NCBI RefSeq assembly: GCF_000934465.1
Contig: NZ_JXWY01000033.1
Location: forward strand, 104,430 to 168,429
DNA: 64,000 bases
Direction: 5' to 3'
Source: Staphylococcus microti
Lineage (GTDB): Bacteria; Bacillota; Bacilli; Staphylococcales; Staphylococcaceae
Shown: in pieces, positions 17,309 to 24,588 of the stretch
Layout of the letters: each line of letters begins with the position of its first letter
How positions within the stretch are numbered: the stretch's first letter is position 1
Translations under genes and position numbers: made by a program
Notes under the pieces: generated by a model
What the model saw: only the letters and a program-made list of their open reading frames with translations
The model's database searches: none
What the model was told of the DNA's origin: nothing

Positions 17309-17551
17309 ATGACGCAAGAAAAGGTCAAAACAGAAGATCACGTAGAAAAACATGAAGATCCGAACGCAGATATTAACAAAGAGATTGAAGCTGAGTTATT
17401 AGCGTATTTGGAAAACGGAGAAGAAGAAGAGAAGAAAGAAAAGAAAAAATATAAATCCGCCATGTTTATTACGATGCTGATTATTTTAATTCTTTATTTA
17501 GCGAAATTAAGCAGAAAGATGTTTTTCATTTACTTCGGATTCTTTTATTAG
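17309..17551 (+). CDS. Small single-span membrane protein
   Basis: 80 residues: a highly charged N-terminal half (MTQEKVKTEDHVEKHEDP, then EEEEKKEKKKYK) and one membrane segment MFITMLIILILYLAKL followed by aromatic residues. AAGGAG lies seven bases upstream of the ATG. It is the second gene of a two-gene unit with the unknown 542-residue protein and may anchor that protein to the membrane. No family recognised. Confidence 0.7.
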   Translation: MTQEKVKTEDHVEKHEDPNADINKEIEAELLAYLENGEEEEKKEKKKYKSAMFITMLIILILYLAKLSRKMFFIYFGFFY

Positions 17552-17565
17552 TCCGTTATAGCGTT

Positions 17566-17615
17566 AAAAAAGAGACCATACACATTAGATGGATGATGTG
17601 TACGGTCTCTTTTTG
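17566..17615. terminator. Bidirectional terminator
   Basis: AGAGACCATACACAT pairs with ATGTGTACGGTCTCT, with A and T runs on either side; it separates convergent genes. Confidence 0.85.
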
Positions 17616-17621
17616 TGTGCT

Positions 17622-18920
17622 TTACAATTGAAGATGTCCTCGGAAGGTGTTGCTTGTATAACGTGTCCGGTACAATCCACGACGTTGTAATTCCGGGACA
17701 ACCATTGTGACAAAGCCTTCTAGGCTGTCGGGTAAGACCGGTGGCATTAAATTAAAGCCATCTGCCACGCCTTCATCTAGCCATGTTTCCATCGTATCGA
17801 CAATCTCTTCAGGTGTACCGATAAGTGTGAGATGTCCGCCCCCTGCGTTCAGATAACCGAGTAGTTCACGCACGGTCGGATCTTTATCACGAATAATCGC
17901 AAGAATCGTTTCATAGCGACCGATCGGCCCTGTAAATGATTCGACAGGTGGGAGTGTGGGTACTTTGTCATCCAAATTCCAAGTGCTACAGTCTTGTTGA
18001 ACGAAGAAGCTCAGTTGTTGTAAAGCGGTTTCGATAGGAAGAGCATTATCTAATGCCTGCTTTTTAGCCAGCGCTTCTTCATGCGTTTTGCCTACGTAAG
18101 TGACGAGTCCAGGGAAAATTTTAATATGACGTTCGTCATTGTTTTGTGCCAATTGTGTATCAAGACGTTGACGAAAACGGCGTGCTTGATCAATGTTCCA
18201 AGACACCGAATAGACGGCATCTGCGTATTTCGCTGCCAGTGCAACGCCTTGTTCTGAAGCACCTGCTTGCATTGCGACAGGTTTCCCTTGAGGACTTGCT
18301 GGTGTTGTCAAAGGTCCTCTAACCTTAAAATGTGTACCGTGATGATTAATAGGTTGTACATCGTGCGCATGGATGACTCGATTCGTATCACGTTCGTGGA
18401 CAAAGTCTTGCGTATGCCATGAAGTGAAAAGTTGATTCACCACATGGGCAAATTCATCCGCTTTTTTGTAGCGTGCATCGTGATTCGGTAGTGCCGGCAT
18501 GTTGTGATTTTGCGCCTCTAAGTCTGTCATAGATGTCACCAAGTTCCATCCGACACGTCCACCAGTTATATGATCTAGGCTGAGTAATTGTCTTGCGGTT
18601 GTAAAAGGATTCGCAAAAGTGCTTGAAATCGTTGAAACTAAGCCAATATGTGTCGTCACTTGTGAAATAGCTGTCAGATTGATGACTGGATCGAACCAAA
18701 AAGCGGGCAATTCGGTGTCTGTTTTAGCAGGGAATGATTGGTTATCTGCAAAAAAGACGGCATCTAACAAGCCTTTTTCTGCCAGTTGTGCTAATGATTG
18801 ATAATACGTCACATCGCCTAGTCGCTCAATAGACGAATCGGGCATGCGCCATGCTGCCTGATGATGTCCACAGCCGTAAAGCAACACACCGATGTGAAGC
18901 TGTTGCGTAGTGGGTGTCAT
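17622..18920 (-). CDS. FMN-dependent monooxygenase (NtaA/SnaA/DszA family)
   Basis: 432 residues with a luciferase-like TIM-barrel. Family signatures are LHIGVLLYGCGHHQAAWR at the N terminus, GLLDAVFFADNQ near residue 50, DHITGGRVGWNLVTS near 117-131, and QAGASEQGVALAAKYADAVYS near 217. Such enzymes are two-component flavin monooxygenases that use FMNH2 from a separate reductase and act on small aminated or sulfur-containing organics; the substrate is not shown. AAAGGAG precedes the ATG. It is the second gene of an operon with an SDR reductase, 41 bases downstream of it. The operon is led by a TPP riboswitch, which suggests a link to thiamine metabolism or salvage. Confidence 0.85.
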   Translation of the reverse strand: MTPTTQQLHIGVLLYGCGHHQAAWRMPDSSIERLGDVTYYQSLAQLAEKGLLDAVFFADNQSFPAKTDTELPAFWFDPVINLTAISQVTTHIGLVSTISSTFANPFTTARQLLSLDHITGGRVGWNLVTSMTDLEAQNHNMPALPNHDARYKKADEFAHVVNQLFTSWHTQDFVHERDTNRVIHAHDVQPINHHGTHFKVRGPLTTPASPQGKPVAMQAGASEQGVALAAKYADAVYSVSWNIDQARRFRQRLDTQLAQNNDERHIKIFPGLVTYVGKTHEEALAKKQALDNALPIETALQQLSFFVQQDCSTWNLDDKVPTLPPVESFTGPIGRYETILAIIRDKDPTVRELLGYLNAGGGHLTLIGTPEEIVDTMETWLDEGVADGFNLMPPVLPDSLEGFVTMVVPELQRRGLYRTRYTSNTFRGHLQL

Positions 18921-18961
18921 AATTCGTACAGACTCCTTTCAATATGTGTATTTTCAACAAA

Positions 18962-19714
18962 TTAGTTCATCGTCAAGCCACCATCAACGGTAATGTTCTG
19001 ACCGGTAATCCCTTTGGCTTGTTCGGAAGCGAGATACACAACCATATTTGCAACGTCTTGTGGTGTCGTCACTTTGCGTAGTGGTGTTGTTTGTGCGATT
19101 AAATCAAATACTTCAGGTGTTGTTACGGCGCTTGCATCAGTCGTTTTTAACAGACCACCGGATACGACATTCGCGTTAATGCCATGTTGTCCAAGTTCTG
19201 CAGCAATGTTACGTGTGAAGCCAATGAGTGCGGCTTTGGCAGTCGTGTATTCATGGTAAGGTACGACAGGATTTTGATATAAGTTGGTACCGATACTAAT
19301 AATCGTACCGCTTTGTCGTTGGATCATCTGTGGTAGGACACTTTGCGTTGTGTTAAACGCTGCTTTTAATGTCCCGTCGAGCTGTCCTTGATAGTCCGAC
19401 CAATTTAAGTCTTTAAAAGCTTTTTGAGCAGTTGGATCAAATTTGAAATTGACGAGCGCATTGTTGATAACGACATCAATTTGACCAAAATGAGCGGTTG
19501 CTTGTTTGACGAGTGCGTCTACTTGTGCACGATCTGTCACATCAGCTTGTATTGCTAGTGCATGTGATGTACCAATGTCAGCGACAACCTCCTGTGCTGC
19601 TGCTTCACTTGTATGATAATTCACGATGACGTTGTATCCTTGTTCCCCTAATGTGCGTGCAATTGTCGCACCAAGACCTCGACTCGCCCCAGTGACTAAT
19701 ACGGTTTTTGTCAT
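18962..19714 (-). CDS. SDR-family oxidoreductase (FabG-like) under TPP riboswitch
   Basis: 250 residues, classical short-chain dehydrogenase. TGASRGLG (about 9-16) is the nucleotide-binding motif, VINNALVN the NNAG-equivalent, the catalytic Tyr and Lys lie in YHEYTTAKAAL near residue 150, and GQNITVDGG ends the fold. The start is the ATG eight bases after AAAGGAG; a GTG three codons earlier lies too close to that site. It is the first gene of a two-gene operon with an FMN monooxygenase. A terminator hairpin and, further up, a TPP aptamer precede it. Its substrate is unknown; with the monooxygenase it may process a thiamine-related compound. Confidence 0.85.
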   Translation of the reverse strand: MTKTVLVTGASRGLGATIARTLGEQGYNVIVNYHTSEAAAQEVVADIGTSHALAIQADVTDRAQVDALVKQATAHFGQIDVVINNALVNFKFDPTAQKAFKDLNWSDYQGQLDGTLKAAFNTTQSVLPQMIQRQSGTIISIGTNLYQNPVVPYHEYTTAKAALIGFTRNIAAELGQHGINANVVSGGLLKTTDASAVTTPEVFDLIAQTTPLRKVTTPQDVANMVVYLASEQAKGITGQNITVDGGLTMN

Positions 19715-19750
19715 ATGAAACACTCCTTTTACAGTTTGAAAGGCATAAAA

Positions 19751-19785
19751 AAATACGCAACTCCTAACAAGGAAAGTTGCGCATC
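19751..19785 (-). terminator. Attenuator terminator in the SDR operon leader
   Basis: On the minus strand CGCAACT...AGTTGCG with inner CCT/AGG is followed by GTATTTTTTT, about 25 bases before the SDR ribosome site. Its left arm contains ACTTTCCT, complementary to AGGAAAGT in the 3' strand of the TPP aptamer (19965-19972). Confidence 0.75.
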
Positions 19786-19796
19786 GTATCGTACGA

Positions 19797-19938
19797 CAAT
19801 CATAAGATAAAACAAACGCCTCAGTTAGGACGCTTAATACTATGATTGCCGAAATTCATCGCTGTGGTATCGTTAGGTTGAGATAATACAAAAGCATCGT
19901 CTATCAGAAAGACGTGGTTTTGTTCGATTTTATCTCAA
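19797..19938 (-). ncRNA. Structured leader between TPP aptamer and attenuator
   Basis: Two strong hairpins. The first has perfect 9-base arms TTGAGATAA/TTATCTCAA at 19878-19886 and 19930-19938 with an inner hairpin (GTCT/AGAC core). The second has perfect 8-base arms CAATCATA/TATGATTG at 19797-19804 and 19841-19848. They fill the roughly 180 bases that separate aptamer and terminator. No known RNA family is recognised in them. Confidence 0.6.
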
Positions 19939-19960
19939 TCGCTACAAGTTGTTCATCGAT

Positions 19961-20050
19961 TGACACTTTCCTCCGCTAGTATGACCTAGTTCAGGTTCAA
20001 AGGGTTTGAGGTTGCCCTCATCTCAGTTCGTAAACACCCCTAGTGCTATT
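19961..20050 (-). promoter_or_regulatory. TPP riboswitch (THI box)
   Basis: On the minus strand the aptamer reads CTAGGGGTG ... CTGAGATGAGGG ... ACCCTTTGAACCTGAACTAG ... CATACTAGCGGAGGAAAGTG, matching the THI-box core (CTGAGA, ACCCTTTGAACCTG, GCG-AGGGAA-like end). It precedes the SDR and monooxygenase genes. Confidence 0.93.
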
Positions 20051-20063
20051 CTTTTATAGTTTC

Positions 20064-20092
20064 AATGTAACGAATAATGTATAGAGCGTCAA
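20064..20092 (-). promoter_or_regulatory. Promoter of the TPP-controlled operon
   Basis: On the minus strand TTGACG (20087-20092), 17 bases, TACATT (20064-20069), just upstream of the aptamer. Confidence 0.6.
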
Positions 20093-20219
20093 GCTGTGAT
20101 GTAAAAGGGTGGATTGCGCACAGTCAACTTGTGCGTATAAAAATTGTGCAAAATTGAAAGTTCACATAACGTTCTCAAAGAAATGACAAATCAGTTAACG
20201 CCGGTTTTTTAAGTTGAAA

Positions 20220-20267
20220 ATACAATATATAGTATCTAACATAGTATTCAGACACTATATATAGAGA
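20220..20267 (+). promoter_or_regulatory. Tandem NrdR boxes before nrdDG
   Basis: ATACAATATATAGTAT (20220-20235) and ACACTATATATAGAGA (20252-20267) match the NrdR box. Their starts are 32 bases apart, three helical turns, the usual spacing. They overlap a possible promoter TTGAAA (20214) with TAACAT (20237). Confidence 0.85.
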
Positions 20268-20280
20268 GAAGCGTGAATGT

Positions 20281-22131
20281 ATGACACAATTAGAAAAAGA
20301 TCTTCAAGGGTTGATGACGAAAGATCCGAAGATTGTAAATGAAAATGCCAATAAAGACAGTCAAACATTTGCAACGATGCGCGATCTAACAGCAGGTGTA
20401 GTTTCTAAGTCTTATGGCTTACAATATCTTTTGCCCGAACATGTTGCAGCTGCACATCAATCGGGAGATATTCATTTTCACGATTTAGATTATCATCCTT
20501 TTCAACCGTTAACGAATTGCTGTTTGATTGATGCACAAGGAATGTTAGCGAATGGTTTTCAAATCGGCAATGCACATGTGACATCACCTAAATCGATTCA
20601 GACAGCGGCAGCACAGTTAGTCCAAATGATTGCGAACGTTTCGAGCAGTCAGTACGGGGGTTGTACGATAGACCGTATAGATGAAGTATTAAGCACATAC
20701 GCGATACATAATGAACGTAAACATCGAGCAATGGCTGAAAAGTATGTCAGCCCAGAACAAATTGAGCGTTATGTGGACGAACAAGTGACACAAGATATTT
20801 TTGCGGCGATTGAGAGCTTGGAATATGAAGTGAACACGCTTTACACATCTAACGGACAGACGCCTTTTGTGACGTTTGGCTTTGGTTTAGGTACGGACGA
20901 GATGAGTCGCAAAATTCAACAGGCGATTTTGCAGACACGTATTAAAGGATTGGGCAAAGATCGTGTGACAGCGATTTTCCCAAAACTCGTTTTTTCTATT
21001 AAAAAGGGTGTAAACTTCGCGCCGGAAGACCCGAATTATGATGTGAAGCAACTGGCACTGGAATGTTCGATGAAGCGTATGTATCCGGATATTTTGAACT
21101 ATGACAAGACGGTAGAACTTTTAGGGGATTTCAAAGCGCCGATGGGATGTCGTTCGTTCCTACCTGCATGGCAAAATGAAGACGGAGAATATGAAAATAG
21201 TGGTCGCTGTAACTTAGGCGTGGTGACACTGAATTTACCGCGTATTGCATTGGAATCTCAAGGCGACAAAGCGCGTTTCTGGGAAATTTTTACAGAACGT
21301 ATGGCGATATTACATGATGCGCTTGCCTTTCGTATTGAACGTGTGAAACAAGCGGAGCCGAACAATGCACCGATTTTATACAAGCATGGGGCGTTTAAAC
21401 ATCGCTTACAAGAACAAGATGATGTGTTTACATTGTTTAACAAGCAACGTGCGACGATTTCGATGGGTTATATCGGTCTTTACGAAGTGGCAACGGTTTT
21501 CTACGGGCCAGAGTGGGAGACGAATCCTGAAGCGAAAGCCTTTACGTTAGATATTTTAAAAGCGATGCGTGATTATCAGCATGAATGGACGGCGCAACAT
21601 GATGTGTGGTTTAGCATTTATAGTACGCCGAGTGAATCTTTAACAGATCGTTTTTGCCGTTTGGATTACGATAAGTTTGGTGCAGTGGCCGATGTGACAG
21701 ATAAAGGCTATTATCAAAACTCTTTCCACTATGATGTGCGTAAAGATGTGACGCCTTTTGAAAAGTTAGACTTTGAACAAGACTATCCATATTATGCGAG
21801 CGGTGGCTATATTCATTATTGCGAATATCCGAAGTTAGACCATAATAGAAAAGCGTTGGAAGCGGTATGGGACTATTCGTATGACCGTGTGAGCTACTTA
21901 GGCACGAATATTCCGATTGATCATTGTTATGAGTGTGACTTTGAAGGGGATTTTGAGACGACCGATACCGGTTATCGCTGTCCACATTGTGGCAATCAAA
22001 ACCCTGAAACGGTTGATGTTGTGAAGCGAACATGTGGTTATCTTGGCAACCCAGTACAACGCCCAACGATTGCGGGAAGACACAAAGAAATTTGTGCCCG
22101 TGTCAAACATATGAAAGTACCGAAGTCATGA
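20281..22131 (+). CDS. nrdD: Anaerobic ribonucleoside-triphosphate reductase
   Basis: Class III reductase of 616 residues that makes dNTPs without oxygen using a glycyl radical. Visible features are DIHFHDLDYHPF and NCCLIDAQGML near residues 62-85, the zinc site CYECDFEG ... CPHCGNQ near 547-570, and the glycyl-radical loop RTCGYLGNP near 583. The N-terminal ATP-cone is missing or very short, as usual in staphylococci. The stop overlaps the nrdG ATG. Two NrdR boxes upstream suggest repression by NrdR-dATP. Confidence 0.95.
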   Translation: MTQLEKDLQGLMTKDPKIVNENANKDSQTFATMRDLTAGVVSKSYGLQYLLPEHVAAAHQSGDIHFHDLDYHPFQPLTNCCLIDAQGMLANGFQIGNAHVTSPKSIQTAAAQLVQMIANVSSSQYGGCTIDRIDEVLSTYAIHNERKHRAMAEKYVSPEQIERYVDEQVTQDIFAAIESLEYEVNTLYTSNGQTPFVTFGFGLGTDEMSRKIQQAILQTRIKGLGKDRVTAIFPKLVFSIKKGVNFAPEDPNYDVKQLALECSMKRMYPDILNYDKTVELLGDFKAPMGCRSFLPAWQNEDGEYENSGRCNLGVVTLNLPRIALESQGDKARFWEIFTERMAILHDALAFRIERVKQAEPNNAPILYKHGAFKHRLQEQDDVFTLFNKQRATISMGYIGLYEVATVFYGPEWETNPEAKAFTLDILKAMRDYQHEWTAQHDVWFSIYSTPSESLTDRFCRLDYDKFGAVADVTDKGYYQNSFHYDVRKDVTPFEKLDFEQDYPYYASGGYIHYCEYPKLDHNRKALEAVWDYSYDRVSYLGTNIPIDHCYECDFEGDFETTDTGYRCPHCGNQNPETVDVVKRTCGYLGNPVQRPTIAGRHKEICARVKHMKVPKS

Positions 22132-22667
22132 AAGGCGCACTATTAACGCAAGGATCAGGATATGTCGCTAAAATTGAAAGCCATAGCTTTGTGGATGGCG
22201 AAGGGGTACGTTGTAGCTTATACGTATCCGGTTGCCCATTTCGCTGTCCCGGTTGTTACAATGTTGCCGCTCAACACTTTCGTTATGGCGAACCGTTTAC
22301 TGATGACGTTATCGCAGAAGTGATCTTAGCTTGTGAACCGTCGTATATTTCAGGGCTGAGTATTTTAGGTGGCGAACCCTTTTGTAACTTAGCCGTGATT
22401 GCGCCATTAATTCGAGCATTTCGAGAGCGCTTTGGCCATACGAAGAACATATGGGTATGGACGGGGTATCAGTTAGAGTATTTATGGCGTCAACACGATG
22501 AACGTACGGCTTTATTACACGAAATTGATATGCTTGTTGACGGGATGTTTATTCAAACGTTATACCGTCCTAACTTAGCGTATCGTGGTTCGCTTAACCA
22601 GCGTGTGATTCATCTTCCGACATATATTGAAACGCAATCGGTCGCACAAGCGATTTATGTTGAGTAA
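22128..22667 (+). CDS. nrdG: Anaerobic ribonucleotide reductase activating protein
   Basis: 179 residues. CPFRCPGC (about 34-41) is the CX3CX2C cluster of radical-SAM enzymes, and GLSILGGEPF is the SAM-binding GGE motif. NrdG makes the glycyl radical on NrdD. The start is the ATG overlapping the nrdD stop as ATGA; a reading beginning further upstream lies inside nrdD and lacks support. Length fits the family. Confidence 0.95.
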   Translation: MKGALLTQGSGYVAKIESHSFVDGEGVRCSLYVSGCPFRCPGCYNVAAQHFRYGEPFTDDVIAEVILACEPSYISGLSILGGEPFCNLAVIAPLIRAFRERFGHTKNIWVWTGYQLEYLWRQHDERTALLHEIDMLVDGMFIQTLYRPNLAYRGSLNQRVIHLPTYIETQSVAQAIYVE

Positions 22668-22719
22668 TATATATTTTATGGAAAACTGAATAATTTTATC
22701 GGAATTTCTAGAAAAAGCA

Positions 22720-22748
22720 TTGACTATCAGAATTTTCTGATATATTAT
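22720..22748 (+). promoter_or_regulatory. Promoter of metY
   Basis: TTGACT at 22720-22725, 17 bases, TATTAT at 22743-22748, about 40 bases before the SAM aptamer. Confidence 0.8.
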
Positions 22749-22789
22749 AGCTGTATCATTTAAACAATTGCATACCGTGATAAACATTT

Positions 22790-22884
22790 CTTATCAAGAT
22801 TGGTGAAGGGACAGGCCCTATGAAACCAGGCAACCTATTGAATTAGGTGCTAATTCCTGCAGGTGACGCGACCTGAGAGATAAG
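22790..22884 (+). promoter_or_regulatory. SAM-I riboswitch (S box)
   Basis: CTTATCAAGA opens the P1 helix closed by GAGAGATAAG. Inside are GGTGAAGGGACAGGCCCTAT, GAAACC and GGCAACC, the conserved S-box core. It is followed by a terminator and metY, so high SAM should stop transcription. Confidence 0.95.
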
Positions 22885-22920
22885 TTAGACGGAAAGTAAC
22901 AAGTAGTTAAGTTACTTGAT

Positions 22921-22975
22921 AGGCGCACACCTTAATCTTTTGAAATGAAAGTTTTGGGTGGCGTCTTTTTTATTA
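22921..22975 (+). terminator. Riboswitch terminator before metY
   Basis: AGGCGCACACC pairs with GGGTGGCGTCT, then TTTTT; about 15 bases before the metY start. Confidence 0.8.
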
Positions 22976-22990
22976 TAGGAGGTAATAACC

Positions 22991-24268
22991 ATGACAGAGT
23001 CATACAAGTTTGAAACATTACAGTTGCACGCAGGTCAAGAAGTAGACGAATACTCAAAGGCACGCGCATTGCCAATTTATCAAACGACATCATATACATT
23101 TGATGATACGGCACATGCAGCACGCTTATTTGGTTTAGAAGAAGTTGGGAATATTTATTCAAGATTAACAAATCCAACAACAGCCGTATTAGAAACACGC
23201 GTTGCGGAGTTGGAAGGCGGGTCTGCAGGTGTTGCGGTCGCATCTGGTATGGCGGCAATCACATACGCGATACAAGCAGTGGCACAACAAGGTGACCATA
23301 TCGTCGCAAGTGACAAGTTGTACGGCGGTACACACACATTATTCAATCATACATTACCCAAGTTTGGCATTGAAGTGACGTTAGTCGATACAGCTTCAGT
23401 TGAACAAATCGAGCAAGCCATTCGTCCGAATACGAAAGGGCTGTTTATCGAAACAATTGGTAATCCAGAAGGGAATATTGATGATTTTGATGCAATTGCA
23501 GCATTAACACAAAAACATGGCATTGTGTTCATCGTGGACAATACATTTGCGACGCCATACTTATTCCAACCGATTGCACACGGTGCCAACATTGTCGTGC
23601 ATTCAGCAACGAAATTTATAGGGGGACATGGTACATCCATCGGTGGCGTTATCGTTGACGGCGGTAACTTCAACTGGGACAACGGTAAATTCCCAGGTTT
23701 GAGTGAACCAGATCCGTCATACCATGGCTTAATATTTCACGAAACGTTCGGACCAGCCGCACTAGCATTTAAAATTCGTACAACACTATTACGAGATACA
23801 GGTGCCGCATTATCTCCGTTCAACGCATTTTTATTAACACAAGGATTAGAAACATTGTCCTTACGTGTAGAACGTCATGTTGAAAATGCTGAAAAAGTCG
23901 CGCGTTACTTGGAACAACATGAACAAGTTGAATGGGTGAAATATGCAGGATTGCCATCGAGTGAGTATTATGCACATAAAGAACGCTACTTACCAAAAGG
24001 TGCTGGATCTATCTTTACGTTCGGCGTGAAAGGCGGATATGAGTCAGGTAAAAAGTTTATTGAAGGCTTATCACTTTTCTCATTGTTAGCGAACGTCGGC
24101 GATGCCAAATCATTGGTGATTCATCCAGCTTCAACAACACACCAACAGTTAACGGTAGAAGAACAGCATGATGCAGGCATTGAACCAGAAACAATTCGCG
24201 TTTCAATCGGGTTGGAACATGTCGATGATATTATCGCCGATTTAGAAAAAGGCTTTAACGCAATATAA
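22991..24268 (+). CDS. metY: O-acetylhomoserine sulfhydrylase
   Basis: A 425-residue PLP enzyme of the Cys/Met metabolism family in its longer MetY form. It has ETLQLHAGQEVDE near the N terminus, IYSRLTNPTTAV near 55, VDNTFATPYLFQP near 182 and SATKFIGGHGTSIGG with the PLP lysine near 207. The long insert (NFNWDNGKFPGLSEPDPSYHG) and the ending ETIRVSIGLEHVDDI are typical of O-acetylhomoserine sulfhydrylases. These combine O-acetylhomoserine with sulfide to give homocysteine. The SAM-I riboswitch upstream supports the methionine role. AGGAGG precedes the ATG. Confidence 0.93.
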   Translation: MTESYKFETLQLHAGQEVDEYSKARALPIYQTTSYTFDDTAHAARLFGLEEVGNIYSRLTNPTTAVLETRVAELEGGSAGVAVASGMAAITYAIQAVAQQGDHIVASDKLYGGTHTLFNHTLPKFGIEVTLVDTASVEQIEQAIRPNTKGLFIETIGNPEGNIDDFDAIAALTQKHGIVFIVDNTFATPYLFQPIAHGANIVVHSATKFIGGHGTSIGGVIVDGGNFNWDNGKFPGLSEPDPSYHGLIFHETFGPAALAFKIRTTLLRDTGAALSPFNAFLLTQGLETLSLRVERHVENAEKVARYLEQHEQVEWVKYAGLPSSEYYAHKERYLPKGAGSIFTFGVKGGYESGKKFIEGLSLFSLLANVGDAKSLVIHPASTTHQQLTVEEQHDAGIEPETIRVSIGLEHVDDIIADLEKGFNAI

Positions 24269-24290
24269 TATGAAAGACTTGGCAGAGTTT

Positions 24291-24341
24291 GGGAGCGGGA
24301 CAGAAAGCTCATTTTTATAAAAAGCTTTCGTAGTCCCGCCC
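24291..24341. repeat. Intergenic hairpin repeat, copy 1
   Basis: GGGACAGAAAGCTCATTTTT ... AAGCTTTCGTAGTCCC folds on itself and is closely related, in opposite orientation, to 42798-42842. It has the form of the dispersed GGGACAG intergenic hairpins seen in staphylococci. The rest of 24342-24500 holds a further AT-rich stretch without a gene. Confidence 0.65.
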
Positions 24342-24517
24342 GGCAAGGGTGACTAGAAGTGAAAAAAGTTTATTAAAACGCATTTTCACTTCAGGCACCT
24401 ACTGCCACTTAGTGATTTTCCCCTAATTATTTAAGATGATTTTCTTTATGTTCCAACCCCATCTGCCTTTTTTATGGATGCCATGTTGAAAAGTTATTAG
24501 GTAACTAAAAATTGACA

Positions 24518-24569
24518 TTGCACATTTGTAGAGGCTCATGTATAATTTGAATCGTAATGATTACTATTT
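24518..24569 (+). promoter_or_regulatory. adcA promoter with Zur box
   Basis: TTGCAC (24518), 17 bases, TATAAT (24541). Directly after it AATCGTAATGATTACTATTT (24550-24569) is a near-perfect ATCGTAATnATTACGAT Zur palindrome placed over the start of transcription. Confidence 0.8.
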
Positions 24570-24588
24570 GGAGGAAGGCGTCCTATAA

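Noticed and set aside
19825-19870. Short leader peptide (12 codons, MNFGNHSIKRPN) in the TPP leader
   Set aside because: No ribosome site and no relation of the residues to the pathway; it overlaps strong hairpins.
22032-22127. Longer nrdG start inside nrdD
   Set aside because: The ATG at 22128 overlaps the nrdD stop in the usual ATGA coupling and gives the standard NrdG N terminus.
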